A model generated the notes under the pieces. It searched no databases. It had not been told where the DNA came from and saw nothing but the letters and a program-made list of their open reading frames with translations. Positions 6,294 to 12,614 of a DNA stretch of 19,942 nt are shown piece after piece (positions within the stretch are counted from its first letter, which is position 1; each line of letters begins with the position of its first letter). The DNA comes from CANRIN01 sp964493515. Lineage in GTDB: Bacteria > Bacillota > Clostridia > Oscillospirales > JAAYOS01. Made by a program: the position numbers and the translations under genes. The stretch spans positions 1 to 19,942 of the forward strand of contig CAZBNJ010000028.1 of the NCBI GenBank assembly GCA_964493515.1. The letters are read 5' to 3'.

Positions 6294-8039
6294 ATGGAGC
6301 GTATGTTATTCAAGTGGGCATATAGCTGGATGGGCAAGTACAAGCGTCGCCTCATCTTCGCTATAGTCCTAAACATCCTGGGCGTCGTGGCAATGACCTT
6401 CGAGCCGTTCATCTTCAGCTCGATAGTCGACGACGTTCTCATGCCGCAGCAGTTTGAACGGCTGCTGCCAATGCTCTGCCTTGCGATAGGTATCGGCGTC
6501 ATCTTCATAGCCTGCCGCTACTTCCAGGGAATCCTCGGCGAGCAGGCGGCGCAGGAGGCGGTGTACAATGTCCGCTCGGCGCTGTTCAAAAATCTGATGA
6601 AGCAGTCGGGCAATTTTTACGCCACCAATCGCTCGGGCGACCTCATCAACAAGTGCTCAAGCGACGTTGAGATGATGAACCACTTCATCTGCTGGGTCAC
6701 TCCCAAGTGGGTGGAGATGGTGCTCATGCTCCTCGCCGCGCTCATCGTGTTCTTCTCGATAAACTGGCTGTACACGCTCATCCTCTTTGCGATAACGCCG
6801 CTCAGCGCGATAGTCGGCGCAAAGCTCGCAAAGTCGGTGCGTCCGGCGTTCAGCGACGCCCGTGAACAGCTCTCCCGCCTCAACACCGTGGTCCAGGAGA
6901 ACATCTCCGGCAACCGCGTGGTCAAGGCGTTCGTCCGCGAGGACTACGAGATAGAGAAGTTCCAGAAGGAGAACCAGGAGTACAAGCGCCTGAACATCAA
7001 GGCGAACATGATCTGGCTCAAGTACGGCCCGATAATCGACTCGATAGCCTCGGTGATGACGGTCATGAACCTCATCGTCGGCGGCGTGATGGTCGTGCTC
7101 GGTCAGATCTCGCTCGGCAACCTGACGCTCTTCCTGTCGCTCGCGTGGGCGCTCAACGAGCCGATGATACTCGTCGGTCAGCTGGTCAACGACACGCAGC
7201 GCTTCCTCGCGTCCGCCGAGAAGATAATGGGCCTCTACTACACCAAGACCGACATCGAGCAGCCGATAAAGGAAGCCACCCCCGAGGAGGCAAAGGGCGA
7301 CATCGAGTTCAAGGACGTCACCCTCAGCTACGGCAGCCTGAAGGTGCTCGACCACGTCAACCTGCACATCAAGCCAGGTGAGACGATAGGCATCATGGGA
7401 CCGACCGGCTCGGGCAAGACCAGCCTCGTCAGCCTCATCCCGCGCTTCATCGACGTCACCTCCGGCGAGGTGCTGCTCGACGGCGTGAACGTCAAGAACT
7501 ACAACCTCCAGAAGCTGCGCGGCCGCGTGGGTATGACCATGCAGGACGTGTTCCTCTTCTCGGACACCGTCGAGTCGAACATCGTCTACGGCGTGCCCGA
7601 CCTCGAGATGGAAAAGGTCGTCGAGGCGGCGAAGGTCGCCGACGCGGACAGCTTCATCTCGCATATGCCGGACGGCTACGACACCATCGTCGGCGAGCGC
7701 GGCACCGGACTTTCCGGCGGACAGAAGCAGCGCATATCGCTTGCGCGCGCCATCGCCAAGGACGCGCCGGTGCTGATACTCGATGACACCACCTCCGCCG
7801 TCGACATGGAGACCGAGACCGCCATCCAGAAGGCGCTCGGCGAGCTTGATACCCAGGCGACGACGCTGATAATCGCTCAGCGCGTCAGCTCGGTCATGCA
7901 CGCCGACCGCATCATCATCCTCGACGACGGCAAGATCGTCGAGCAGGGCAGCCACAACGAGCTTATGGCTCTCAAGGGTTACTACTACAACACCTGCATA
8001 CTCCAGCACGGCGTTATGGAAGAGGAGGTGAGCGCGTAA
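6294..8039 (+). CDS. ABC exporter half-transporter, degenerate-site subunit
   Basis: Half-size type IV ABC exporter of 581 aa: six-helix transmembrane domain (about 15-310) fused to a nucleotide-binding domain. Walker A GPTGSGKT is at 369-376 and the signature is canonical LSGGQ at 473-477. Walker B ends LILDD, so the catalytic Glu position (498) is Asp, and the switch His is Gln529 (AQR instead of AHR). This pattern marks the subunit that carries the non-catalytic site of heterodimeric multidrug exporters such as TM287/288, BmrCD and LmrCD (known). The partner is the next gene, whose ATG overlaps this TAA by one base. Start: ATG 6294 is the longest choice, but the purine run at 6285-6293 is better spaced for ATG 6303. 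The substrate is unknown (drug, lipid or peptide). Confidence 0.93.
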   Translation: MERMLFKWAYSWMGKYKRRLIFAIVLNILGVVAMTFEPFIFSSIVDDVLMPQQFERLLPMLCLAIGIGVIFIACRYFQGILGEQAAQEAVYNVRSALFKNLMKQSGNFYATNRSGDLINKCSSDVEMMNHFICWVTPKWVEMVLMLLAALIVFFSINWLYTLILFAITPLSAIVGAKLAKSVRPAFSDAREQLSRLNTVVQENISGNRVVKAFVREDYEIEKFQKENQEYKRLNIKANMIWLKYGPIIDSIASVMTVMNLIVGGVMVVLGQISLGNLTLFLSLAWALNEPMILVGQLVNDTQRFLASAEKIMGLYYTKTDIEQPIKEATPEEAKGDIEFKDVTLSYGSLKVLDHVNLHIKPGETIGIMGPTGSGKTSLVSLIPRFIDVTSGEVLLDGVNVKNYNLQKLRGRVGMTMQDVFLFSDTVESNIVYGVPDLEMEKVVEAAKVADADSFISHMPDGYDTIVGERGTGLSGGQKQRISLARAIAKDAPVLILDDTTSAVDMETETAIQKALGELDTQATTLIIAQRVSSVMHADRIIILDDGKIVEQGSHNELMALKGYYYNTCILQHGVMEEEVSA

Positions 8040-9856
8040 TGGCACGCAACAAATTCAACGTTGACGAGGAGCTGGAAGCGCCTTTTAACTGGCAACAGTT
8101 CAAGCGCGCATTCATCTATGTCAAGCGCTACAAGGGCATGGTCGCCGCGATGTTCTGCATCTCGATTGTCACCATCCTGCTCGGCCTGCTCTCGCCGAAG
8201 ATACAGCAGTGGGTCATCGACCGCTTCATCCCGGACAAGAACGTCGCGCTCATCGTCACCTTCGGCGTCTGCTATCTGCTCGTACAGATAGTCATTATCC
8301 TGTTCAACCGTCTGCGCTCCAAAATATCGATACGCGTCGGTCAGTCGATAGTCACCGATATGCGCACCGACATCTACGAGCACCTGCAGAAGCTCGGCTT
8401 CGACTACTATGACAGCCGTCCGCACGGCAAGATACTCACCCGAGTGATAAACTACGTCAACTCGGTGGCGGACTTCCTCGCAAACGGCTTCATAAACGCG
8501 ATACTCGAGTTCCTCAACATGTTCTTCATCCTGTTCTTCATGCTTGCCACATCCCCCAAGCTGACGCTGGTCATCCTCGCGGGACTGCCGGTGTTCATCA
8601 TCTACATAGTGATAACCAAGCCGAAGCAGCGCCGCTTCCGTCAGCTCCGCGCAAACAAGCAGTCGAACACCACCGCCTACCTCGCCGAGAACATCAACGG
8701 CGCGAAGGTCACCCAGGCGTTCAGCCGCGAGGAGATGAACGAGGGCATCTACGACGGACTGCTCAAGGAGACCCGCAAGTACTACCTGCGCGCGGTCTAC
8801 CTCGGTCACGGAATGTGGCCGATGAGCGCGATAATCATGCGCGGCGTCCAGATGGCTATCTACCTCACCGGCGTGTTCGTGTTCATCAACGACTTTATCA
8901 GCCCGGACGGTCTGTTCCAGCTCGGTATGATAACCGCGATGGTGTCCTATTCAAACCGCTTCTGGGGCCCGATACAGCGTCTCGGCAACATCTATAACCG
9001 GCTTCTCGACACGATGGCGTACCTCGAGCGTATCTTCCAGGTGCTCGACGAGCCGGTCTCGGTCGACGACGCGCCGGACGCCACCGACCTGCCCGACATC
9101 AACGGCGAGGTCAAGTTCGACAACGTCCTGTTCGAGTATGAAAAGGGAGTGCCGGTGCTCAAGCACGTCTCCTTCGACGTCAAGGCGGGCGAGTCTATCG
9201 CGCTCGTCGGCCCCACCGGAGCGGGCAAGTCCACCATCATCAACCTGCTCTCCCGCTTCTACAACGTCACCGAGGGCGCGGTGCTCATCGACGACCACAA
9301 CCTCGCCGACGTCAAGCTCAAGAGCCTGCGCCGTCAGATGGGCGTCATGCTTCAGGACAGCTTCATCTTCTCGGGCACGATAATGGACAACATCCGCTAC
9401 GGCCGCCTGGACGCGACCGACGAGGAGTGCATCGCCGCCGCGAAGGCGGTCCACGCCGACGAGTTCATCCGTCACATGGAGAAGGGCTACTTCACCGAGA
9501 CGCGCGAGCGCGGCGACGGACTTTCCGCCGGACAGAAGCAGCTGATAAACTTCGCGCGCACCCTGCTCTCCGACCCGCGCATCCTGATACTCGACGAGGC
9601 GACCAGCTCGATAGACACCAACACCGAGCAGCTCGTGCAGGAGGGCATCGCCGCGCTGCTCAAGGGACGCACCAGCTTCATCGTGGCGCACCGTCTGTCC
9701 ACGATAAAGAACTGCGACCGCATCATGTACATCGAGGCGGGCGAGATCGCCGAGAGCGGCAGCCACGCCGAGCTGATGGCGTCGAAGGGACTGTACTACA
9801 AGCTCTATATGTCCCAGCTCAACCAGCTCCGTGACATCGCCGAGCAAGCGGTGTAA
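8039..9856 (+). CDS. ABC exporter half-transporter, catalytic-site subunit
   Basis: Half-size ABC exporter of 605 aa, partner of the gene at 6294. The N-terminus has about 25 cytoplasmic residues, then six helices to about residue 320, then the nucleotide-binding domain: Walker A GPTGAGKS at 391-398, signature LSAGQ at 495-499 (second Gly replaced by Ala), Walker B LILDEATSS with catalytic Glu520, and switch His551 in AHRLSTI. Its intact Walker B and His would face the canonical LSGGQ of the partner to form the working ATP site; its LSAGQ faces the partner's Asp/Gln to form the degenerate site. Start ATG 8039 overlaps the upstream stop (TAATG) and follows AGGAGG at 8022-8027. Copy B of the structured element begins at its stop codon. 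Confidence 0.93.
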   Translation: MARNKFNVDEELEAPFNWQQFKRAFIYVKRYKGMVAAMFCISIVTILLGLLSPKIQQWVIDRFIPDKNVALIVTFGVCYLLVQIVIILFNRLRSKISIRVGQSIVTDMRTDIYEHLQKLGFDYYDSRPHGKILTRVINYVNSVADFLANGFINAILEFLNMFFILFFMLATSPKLTLVILAGLPVFIIYIVITKPKQRRFRQLRANKQSNTTAYLAENINGAKVTQAFSREEMNEGIYDGLLKETRKYYLRAVYLGHGMWPMSAIIMRGVQMAIYLTGVFVFINDFISPDGLFQLGMITAMVSYSNRFWGPIQRLGNIYNRLLDTMAYLERIFQVLDEPVSVDDAPDATDLPDINGEVKFDNVLFEYEKGVPVLKHVSFDVKAGESIALVGPTGAGKSTIINLLSRFYNVTEGAVLIDDHNLADVKLKSLRRQMGVMLQDSFIFSGTIMDNIRYGRLDATDEECIAAAKAVHADEFIRHMEKGYFTETRERGDGLSAGQKQLINFARTLLSDPRILILDEATSSIDTNTEQLVQEGIAALLKGRTSFIVAHRLSTIKNCDRIMYIEAGEIAESGSHAELMASKGLYYKLYMSQLNQLRDIAEQAV

Positions 9857-10066
9857 GAAGCGGTGAGGCAGACACATAGTCGAACTAACGCCCGGTCGAT
9901 GACGCTATGCGTCCTCTCCCACGCACTCGTTACACTCGCGCGCCGACTTCAGCAACCGCCGCAGGCGGTTCAGCGAATCAAAGATTCGCGGGAGCCCCGC
10001 TCGCTACCGCAGCGGATTTGCGGTAAGCGTTAGGACGCCGTAATGTGTCCAGCCGAACCGTGACAG
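9854..10066 (+). repeat. Structured two-copy element, copy B (candidate RNA)
   Basis: The ends match copy A (GTAAGAAGCG...CGTGACAG) and pair: CGGT 9861-9864 with ACCG 10057-10060, GG 9867-9868 with CC 10053-10054, GACACAT 9871-9877 with ATGTGTC 10043-10049, then CTAACGC 9885-9891 with GCGTTAG 10027-10033. The interior is about 80 bases longer than in copy A and is packed with small perfect hairpins: GACGC-TAT-GCGTC at 9901-9913, AACCGCC-GCA-GGCGGTT at 9954-9970, GCGAATC-AAA-GATTCGC at 9973-9989 and TACCGC/GCGGTA at 10005-10025. It fills most of the 323-base gap between the exporter and birA, starts at the stop codon of the exporter, and lies upstream of the terminator, so it would be in the exporter transcript. 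Confidence 0.65.
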
Positions 10067-10084
10067 CCCCAAATTACCCACCCC

Positions 10085-10115
10085 AAAACCGTAGGACTTT
10101 TGTCCTGCGGTTTTT
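10085..10115 (+). terminator. Intrinsic terminator of the exporter unit
   Basis: AAAACCGTAGGAC at 10085-10097 pairs with GTCCTGCGGTTTT at 10102-10114 (one G-U pair), loop TTTT, then a T-rich tail. Confidence 0.9.
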
Positions 10116-10116
10116 C

Positions 10117-10145
10117 TTTACAATCCCACCCCCGCGCGGTATAAT
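10117..10145 (+). promoter_or_regulatory. Sigma-A promoter of birA
   Basis: TTTACA at 10117-10122, 17-bp spacer, perfect TATAAT at 10140-10145, immediately after the preceding terminator and 34 bases upstream of the start codon. Confidence 0.85.
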
Positions 10146-10179
10146 ATCCGCATAGCGACTACAAAAGCGAGGTGTCCCC

Positions 10180-10884
10180 ATGCCGCTCATACTGCTCGAC
10201 GAGGTCGATTCGACACAAAACTACATAAAACGACACCCCGAGCTGACCCCCGGCGCCGCCGTGCTCGCGTCGCGCCAGACGGCAGGCCGCGGACGGCTCG
10301 GACGCAGCTTCGCGTCGCCGAAGGATCTCGGGATGTACCTGTCGGTCGTGCTTCCCCCCGACACGCAAAACGTCACCCCCAGGGCGGCGGTCGCGGGAAT
10401 GCGCGCGCTGCGCCGCGTCGGCGTGGACTGCGGGATAAAGTGGGTCAACGACCTGGTCGTCGAACGCGGCGGCGTATTCCGCAAGCTGTGCGGCATACTC
10501 GCCGAGCTTTCGGGCGGTCGGCTGATACTCGGCGTCGGCATCGACCTCGCACAGAAAGAAACCGATTTCACCCCAGAGCTGCGTGGGATCTGCACGTCGG
10601 TCGAGCTGGAGGGCGGCCGCTCGGTCGAGCCACGCGAGATGGCGCGGATATTCCTCGACAAGCTGTCCGACGCGCTCGCGCTGTCCGACGACGCGCTCTA
10701 CAACGAATATTCCGCCTCCTGCGTAACCATCGGGCGCGCCGTGGAGGTAAAACGTACTCCCTCCGACCCGGGAATCCCCGCCGTCGCCGTCGCACTCGAC
10801 CGCGATTTCGCGGTGGAGGTCGAGTATCCCGACGGCTCGCGCGAGGTCATATTCAGCGGGGAAGCAAGTTTGAAATTGGGGTAG
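10180..10884 (+). CDS. birA: Biotin--[acetyl-CoA-carboxylase] ligase (HTH-less)
   Basis: Biotin protein ligase, which activates biotin as biotinyl-AMP and attaches it to the carrier lysine of biotin-dependent carboxylases in the cytoplasm. Seen: STQ at 11-13, the biotin/ATP loop GRGRLGR at 36-42, KWVNDL at 87-92 (usual form KWPNDL) and KLCGILAE at 102-109 (usual form KxGGILxE). A small C-terminal beta domain follows. At 234 aa it has no N-terminal DNA-binding domain, so it is a class I (non-repressor) enzyme. Start ATG 10180 follows GAGGTG. It is a single-gene unit with its own promoter; no clear terminator follows. The protein ends EASLKLG, and a decayed copy of this end seems to lie at 10941-10964. 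Confidence 0.93.
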   Translation: MPLILLDEVDSTQNYIKRHPELTPGAAVLASRQTAGRGRLGRSFASPKDLGMYLSVVLPPDTQNVTPRAAVAGMRALRRVGVDCGIKWVNDLVVERGGVFRKLCGILAELSGGRLILGVGIDLAQKETDFTPELRGICTSVELEGGRSVEPREMARIFLDKLSDALALSDDALYNEYSASCVTIGRAVEVKRTPSDPGIPAVAVALDRDFAVEVEYPDGSREVIFSGEASLKLG

Positions 10885-10964
10885 AAATTCCCCCTATGGT
10901 CGTTGCGCGGCAACGGTTATATCGCGGCTTGCCGCACAGGGAGGCAGGTCTGAAGCTCGGCTGA
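10885..10964 (+). other. Non-coding spacer with two hairpins and a birA-tail look-alike
   Basis: CGTTGC-GCG-GCAACG (10901-10915) and GCGGC-TT-GCCGC (10924-10935) are perfect short hairpins without a T-run, so they are weak terminator candidates. Bases 10941-10964 read EAGLKLG-stop in frame, close to the birA end EASLKLG-stop at 10861-10884, with most differences at third codon positions. This could be a small duplication remnant; no gene is apparent here. Confidence 0.35.
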
Positions 10965-10973
10965 AAACATTTC

Positions 10974-10987
10974 GATAAAAATTTATC
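10974..10987. promoter_or_regulatory. Candidate operator palindrome upstream of the 11067 operon
   Basis: GATAAA-AA-TTTATC is a perfect 6-bp inverted repeat ending 9 bases before the -35 box at 10996. The place and symmetry suit a dimeric regulator site; the regulator is unknown. An AT-rich spacer could give this by chance. Confidence 0.35.
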
Positions 10988-10995
10988 AATAGGTA

Positions 10996-11024
10996 TTGAC
11001 ATCGCAGTTCCCTTGTGGTAATAT
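10996..11024 (+). promoter_or_regulatory. Near-consensus sigma-A promoter of the five-gene operon
   Basis: Perfect TTGACA at 10996-11001, 17-bp spacer, TAATAT at 11019-11024, with TG at 11016-11017 (extended -10). It is the best promoter match in the window. TGTGGTAA overlaps the -10 and is nearly repeated in inverse (TTACACCA, 11029-11036) just downstream, so control near the start site is possible. Confidence 0.88.
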
Positions 11025-11066
11025 ATAGTTACACCAAGGTGATTAACCACGAAGGAAGGGATATGT

Positions 11067-11243
11067 ATGGGCGACAGATTCGTCAAGGTCTACGAACAGG
11101 GCGTTGTCAACAAGTTCGAGATATGGGTGGACCGTGTCACCGGCGTAAACTACGCGTGGCGGCGCGACGGCTACTCCGGCGGACTGACCCCGCTTATCGA
11201 CGCAAACGGCAAACCGGTCGTGACACGTTACAGCGCCCAGTAA
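11067..11243 (+). CDS. DUF6440-family small protein
   Basis: A 58-aa soluble protein opening MGDRFVKVYEQG, with VDRVTGVNYAW and GGLTPLIDANGKPVV. The ...DxxTGVNYx...GLTPLxDxxGKPV pattern is what I know from DUF6440, a family of short uncharacterised proteins found mostly in Firmicutes. Start ATG 11067 follows AAGGAAGGG at 11052-11060 with 6-base spacing; the ATG at 11063 is in another frame and is badly spaced. It is the first gene behind the strongest promoter in the window, 15 bases before the next gene. Function unknown. Confidence 0.8.
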   Translation: MGDRFVKVYEQGVVNKFEIWVDRVTGVNYAWRRDGYSGGLTPLIDANGKPVVTRYSAQ

Positions 11244-11258
11244 AGGAGGTGCACATCC

Positions 11259-11447
11259 ATGCCGGATTACAATTTCAACACGTTTCTCGTCGGACACATG
11301 CTCCGCAACGACCCAAAGCGTCCCAAGAAGAAGCCGAAGCCCGCGTCGAAAAAGTTCTGGATAGCGGTGTTTGTCATAATGGGCATTGTCCTTCTCTTTG
11401 GCATCTTTGAGATAATAATGGGTGCATGGTTGGGTTGGGGTATTTGA
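11259..11447 (+). CDS. Small single-helix membrane protein
   Basis: A 62-aa protein with a short polar head, a strongly basic stretch at residues 20-32 (KRPKKKPKPASKK) and one hydrophobic helix at about 33-60 ending GWGI. The positive-inside rule puts the N-terminus in the cytoplasm. I know no family for it. Start ATG 11259 follows AAAGGAGGTG at 11242-11251. It sits tightly between the DUF6440 gene and the PH-like gene (16-base gap downstream), so it probably works with them and with the downstream ABC transporter. Confidence 0.72.
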   Translation: MPDYNFNTFLVGHMLRNDPKRPKKKPKPASKKFWIAVFVIMGIVLLFGIFEIIMGAWLGWGI

Positions 11448-11463
11448 AAAAGGAGGCAAAACC

Positions 11464-11844
11464 ATGGTACACAATCATCTTATCTGCGACGGCGAGGAGA
11501 TAATCGCCAAGGTCATCGGACTGCAGGCGGTCCGCACCGGCGGCTGGTCGATGCAGACGGTCCCCACCGGTCACCGCCCGGGCGTGAACCAGTTCGGCGC
11601 CACCTCCACCTGGGTGACCAAAAACATCCACCACAACGATATACGCTCGATACGCGTCGAGTCGACAAAGCGCCGAGTCCTCGGGTTCATCTCGGTCGGC
11701 GACGAGCAGATAGTCATCGAGCTGAATTCGGGCGAGAGGGTCGCAATACCCCGCCACCGCGAGGCAACGTTCTTCGACAGCTACATCGAGCGGCTGCGCG
11801 GCTTCTGCGAAAGGTTCGGCATTGCGTTCAATGTCGAAAAGTAA
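11464..11844 (+). CDS. PH-like hypothetical protein, paralogue of the 2137 gene
   Basis: Soluble protein of 126 aa with no signal or membrane segment. The start ATG 11464 follows AAAAAGGAGGC at 11446-11456; a longer frame from 11422 runs back into the upstream gene and is not used. The N-terminus HLICDGEEIIAK matches HLIMDKTEIIAD of the 2137 protein. A glycine-rich loop unique to this copy (about residues 25-50) follows, then NDIRSIRVES, LGFISVGDEQIVIEL, and the shared C-terminal helix FFDSYIERLRGFCERFGI. A PH-like membrane or ligand-binding module is an inference from the strand-helix pattern. It lies 29 bases upstream of an ABC ATPase gene. Confidence 0.8.
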   Translation: MVHNHLICDGEEIIAKVIGLQAVRTGGWSMQTVPTGHRPGVNQFGATSTWVTKNIHHNDIRSIRVESTKRRVLGFISVGDEQIVIELNSGERVAIPRHREATFFDSYIERLRGFCERFGIAFNVEK

Positions 11845-11873
11845 TTCGTAAAATCATTTTAGGAGGCATCATC

Positions 11874-12599
11874 ATGCTCAAATTGGAAGGACTCACAAAG
11901 GCATACGCCCGCGGCGCAAAGCCGGCGGTCGACGGGATAAATCTCCACGTCCGCCGCGGCGAGATATTCGGCTTTATCGGACCGAACGGCGCGGGCAAGA
12001 CCACCACCATCAAGATGCTCTGCGGCATACTCGTGCCCGACGCGGGCAGGGTGGAGGTAAACGGCGTGGACATGGCGCGCGACCCGATCGGCGCAAAGCG
12101 CAACTTCTGCTATGTCCCCGACGTTCACGACACCTACGACCGTCTGACCGGTCAGGAGTACCTGAACTTCATCGCCGATGTCTACGGCGTGGACACAAAG
12201 ACGCGGCAGGAGCGCGCGGCAAAGTATCTTGAGATGTTCGAGATAGCCGACGCGGCGGGCGAGCAGATAAAGAGCTACTCGCACGGCATGAAGCAAAAGC
12301 TGCTGATAACCGCAGCGCTGCTGCCCGCGCCGCCGCTGTGGGTGCTCGACGAGCCGATGACCGGACTCGACCCCAAGTCCGCCGCGCTGCTCAAAGACGA
12401 GATGCGCGCCCACACCGCGATGGGCAACTCGGTGTTCTTCTCCACCCACGTTCTCGACGTCGCCGAGCGCCTGTGCGATCGCATCGGCATAATCAACGAC
12501 GGCCACCTGATAGCGGTGGGCACGCTCAACGAGCTGCGCGGCGGAAAGAACGAAAGCCTGGAGAGCCTCTTCCTCGAGCTCACCGACGACGAGCGTTAA
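11874..12599 (+). CDS. ABC transporter ATP-binding protein
   Basis: Stand-alone nucleotide-binding subunit of 241 aa. Walker A GPNGAGKT is at 36-43, the signature is SHGMK at 136-140 (a degenerate LSGGQ seen in the EcsA/CcmA-like groups), Walker B is WVLDEP at 156-161 followed by MTGLDP, and the switch His is in FFSTHVLDVAE. All catalytic residues are present. Start ATG 11874 follows TAGGAGGC. The membrane partner is the next gene, 15 bases downstream. The substrate is unknown; EcsAB-type systems and peptide or lipid exporters are the nearest functional guesses. Confidence 0.93.
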   Translation: MLKLEGLTKAYARGAKPAVDGINLHVRRGEIFGFIGPNGAGKTTTIKMLCGILVPDAGRVEVNGVDMARDPIGAKRNFCYVPDVHDTYDRLTGQEYLNFIADVYGVDTKTRQERAAKYLEMFEIADAAGEQIKSYSHGMKQKLLITAALLPAPPLWVLDEPMTGLDPKSAALLKDEMRAHTAMGNSVFFSTHVLDVAERLCDRIGIINDGHLIAVGTLNELRGGKNESLESLFLELTDDER

Positions 12600-12614
12600 A
12601 GAGGGGGCGAAACT

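Noticed and set aside
6657..8045. Long open frame (462 codons) on the minus strand opposite the first exporter gene
   Set aside because: Product is low in hydrophobic order, rich in H/D/E/V runs and has no ribosome binding site; it mirrors the GC-rich third positions of the real gene.
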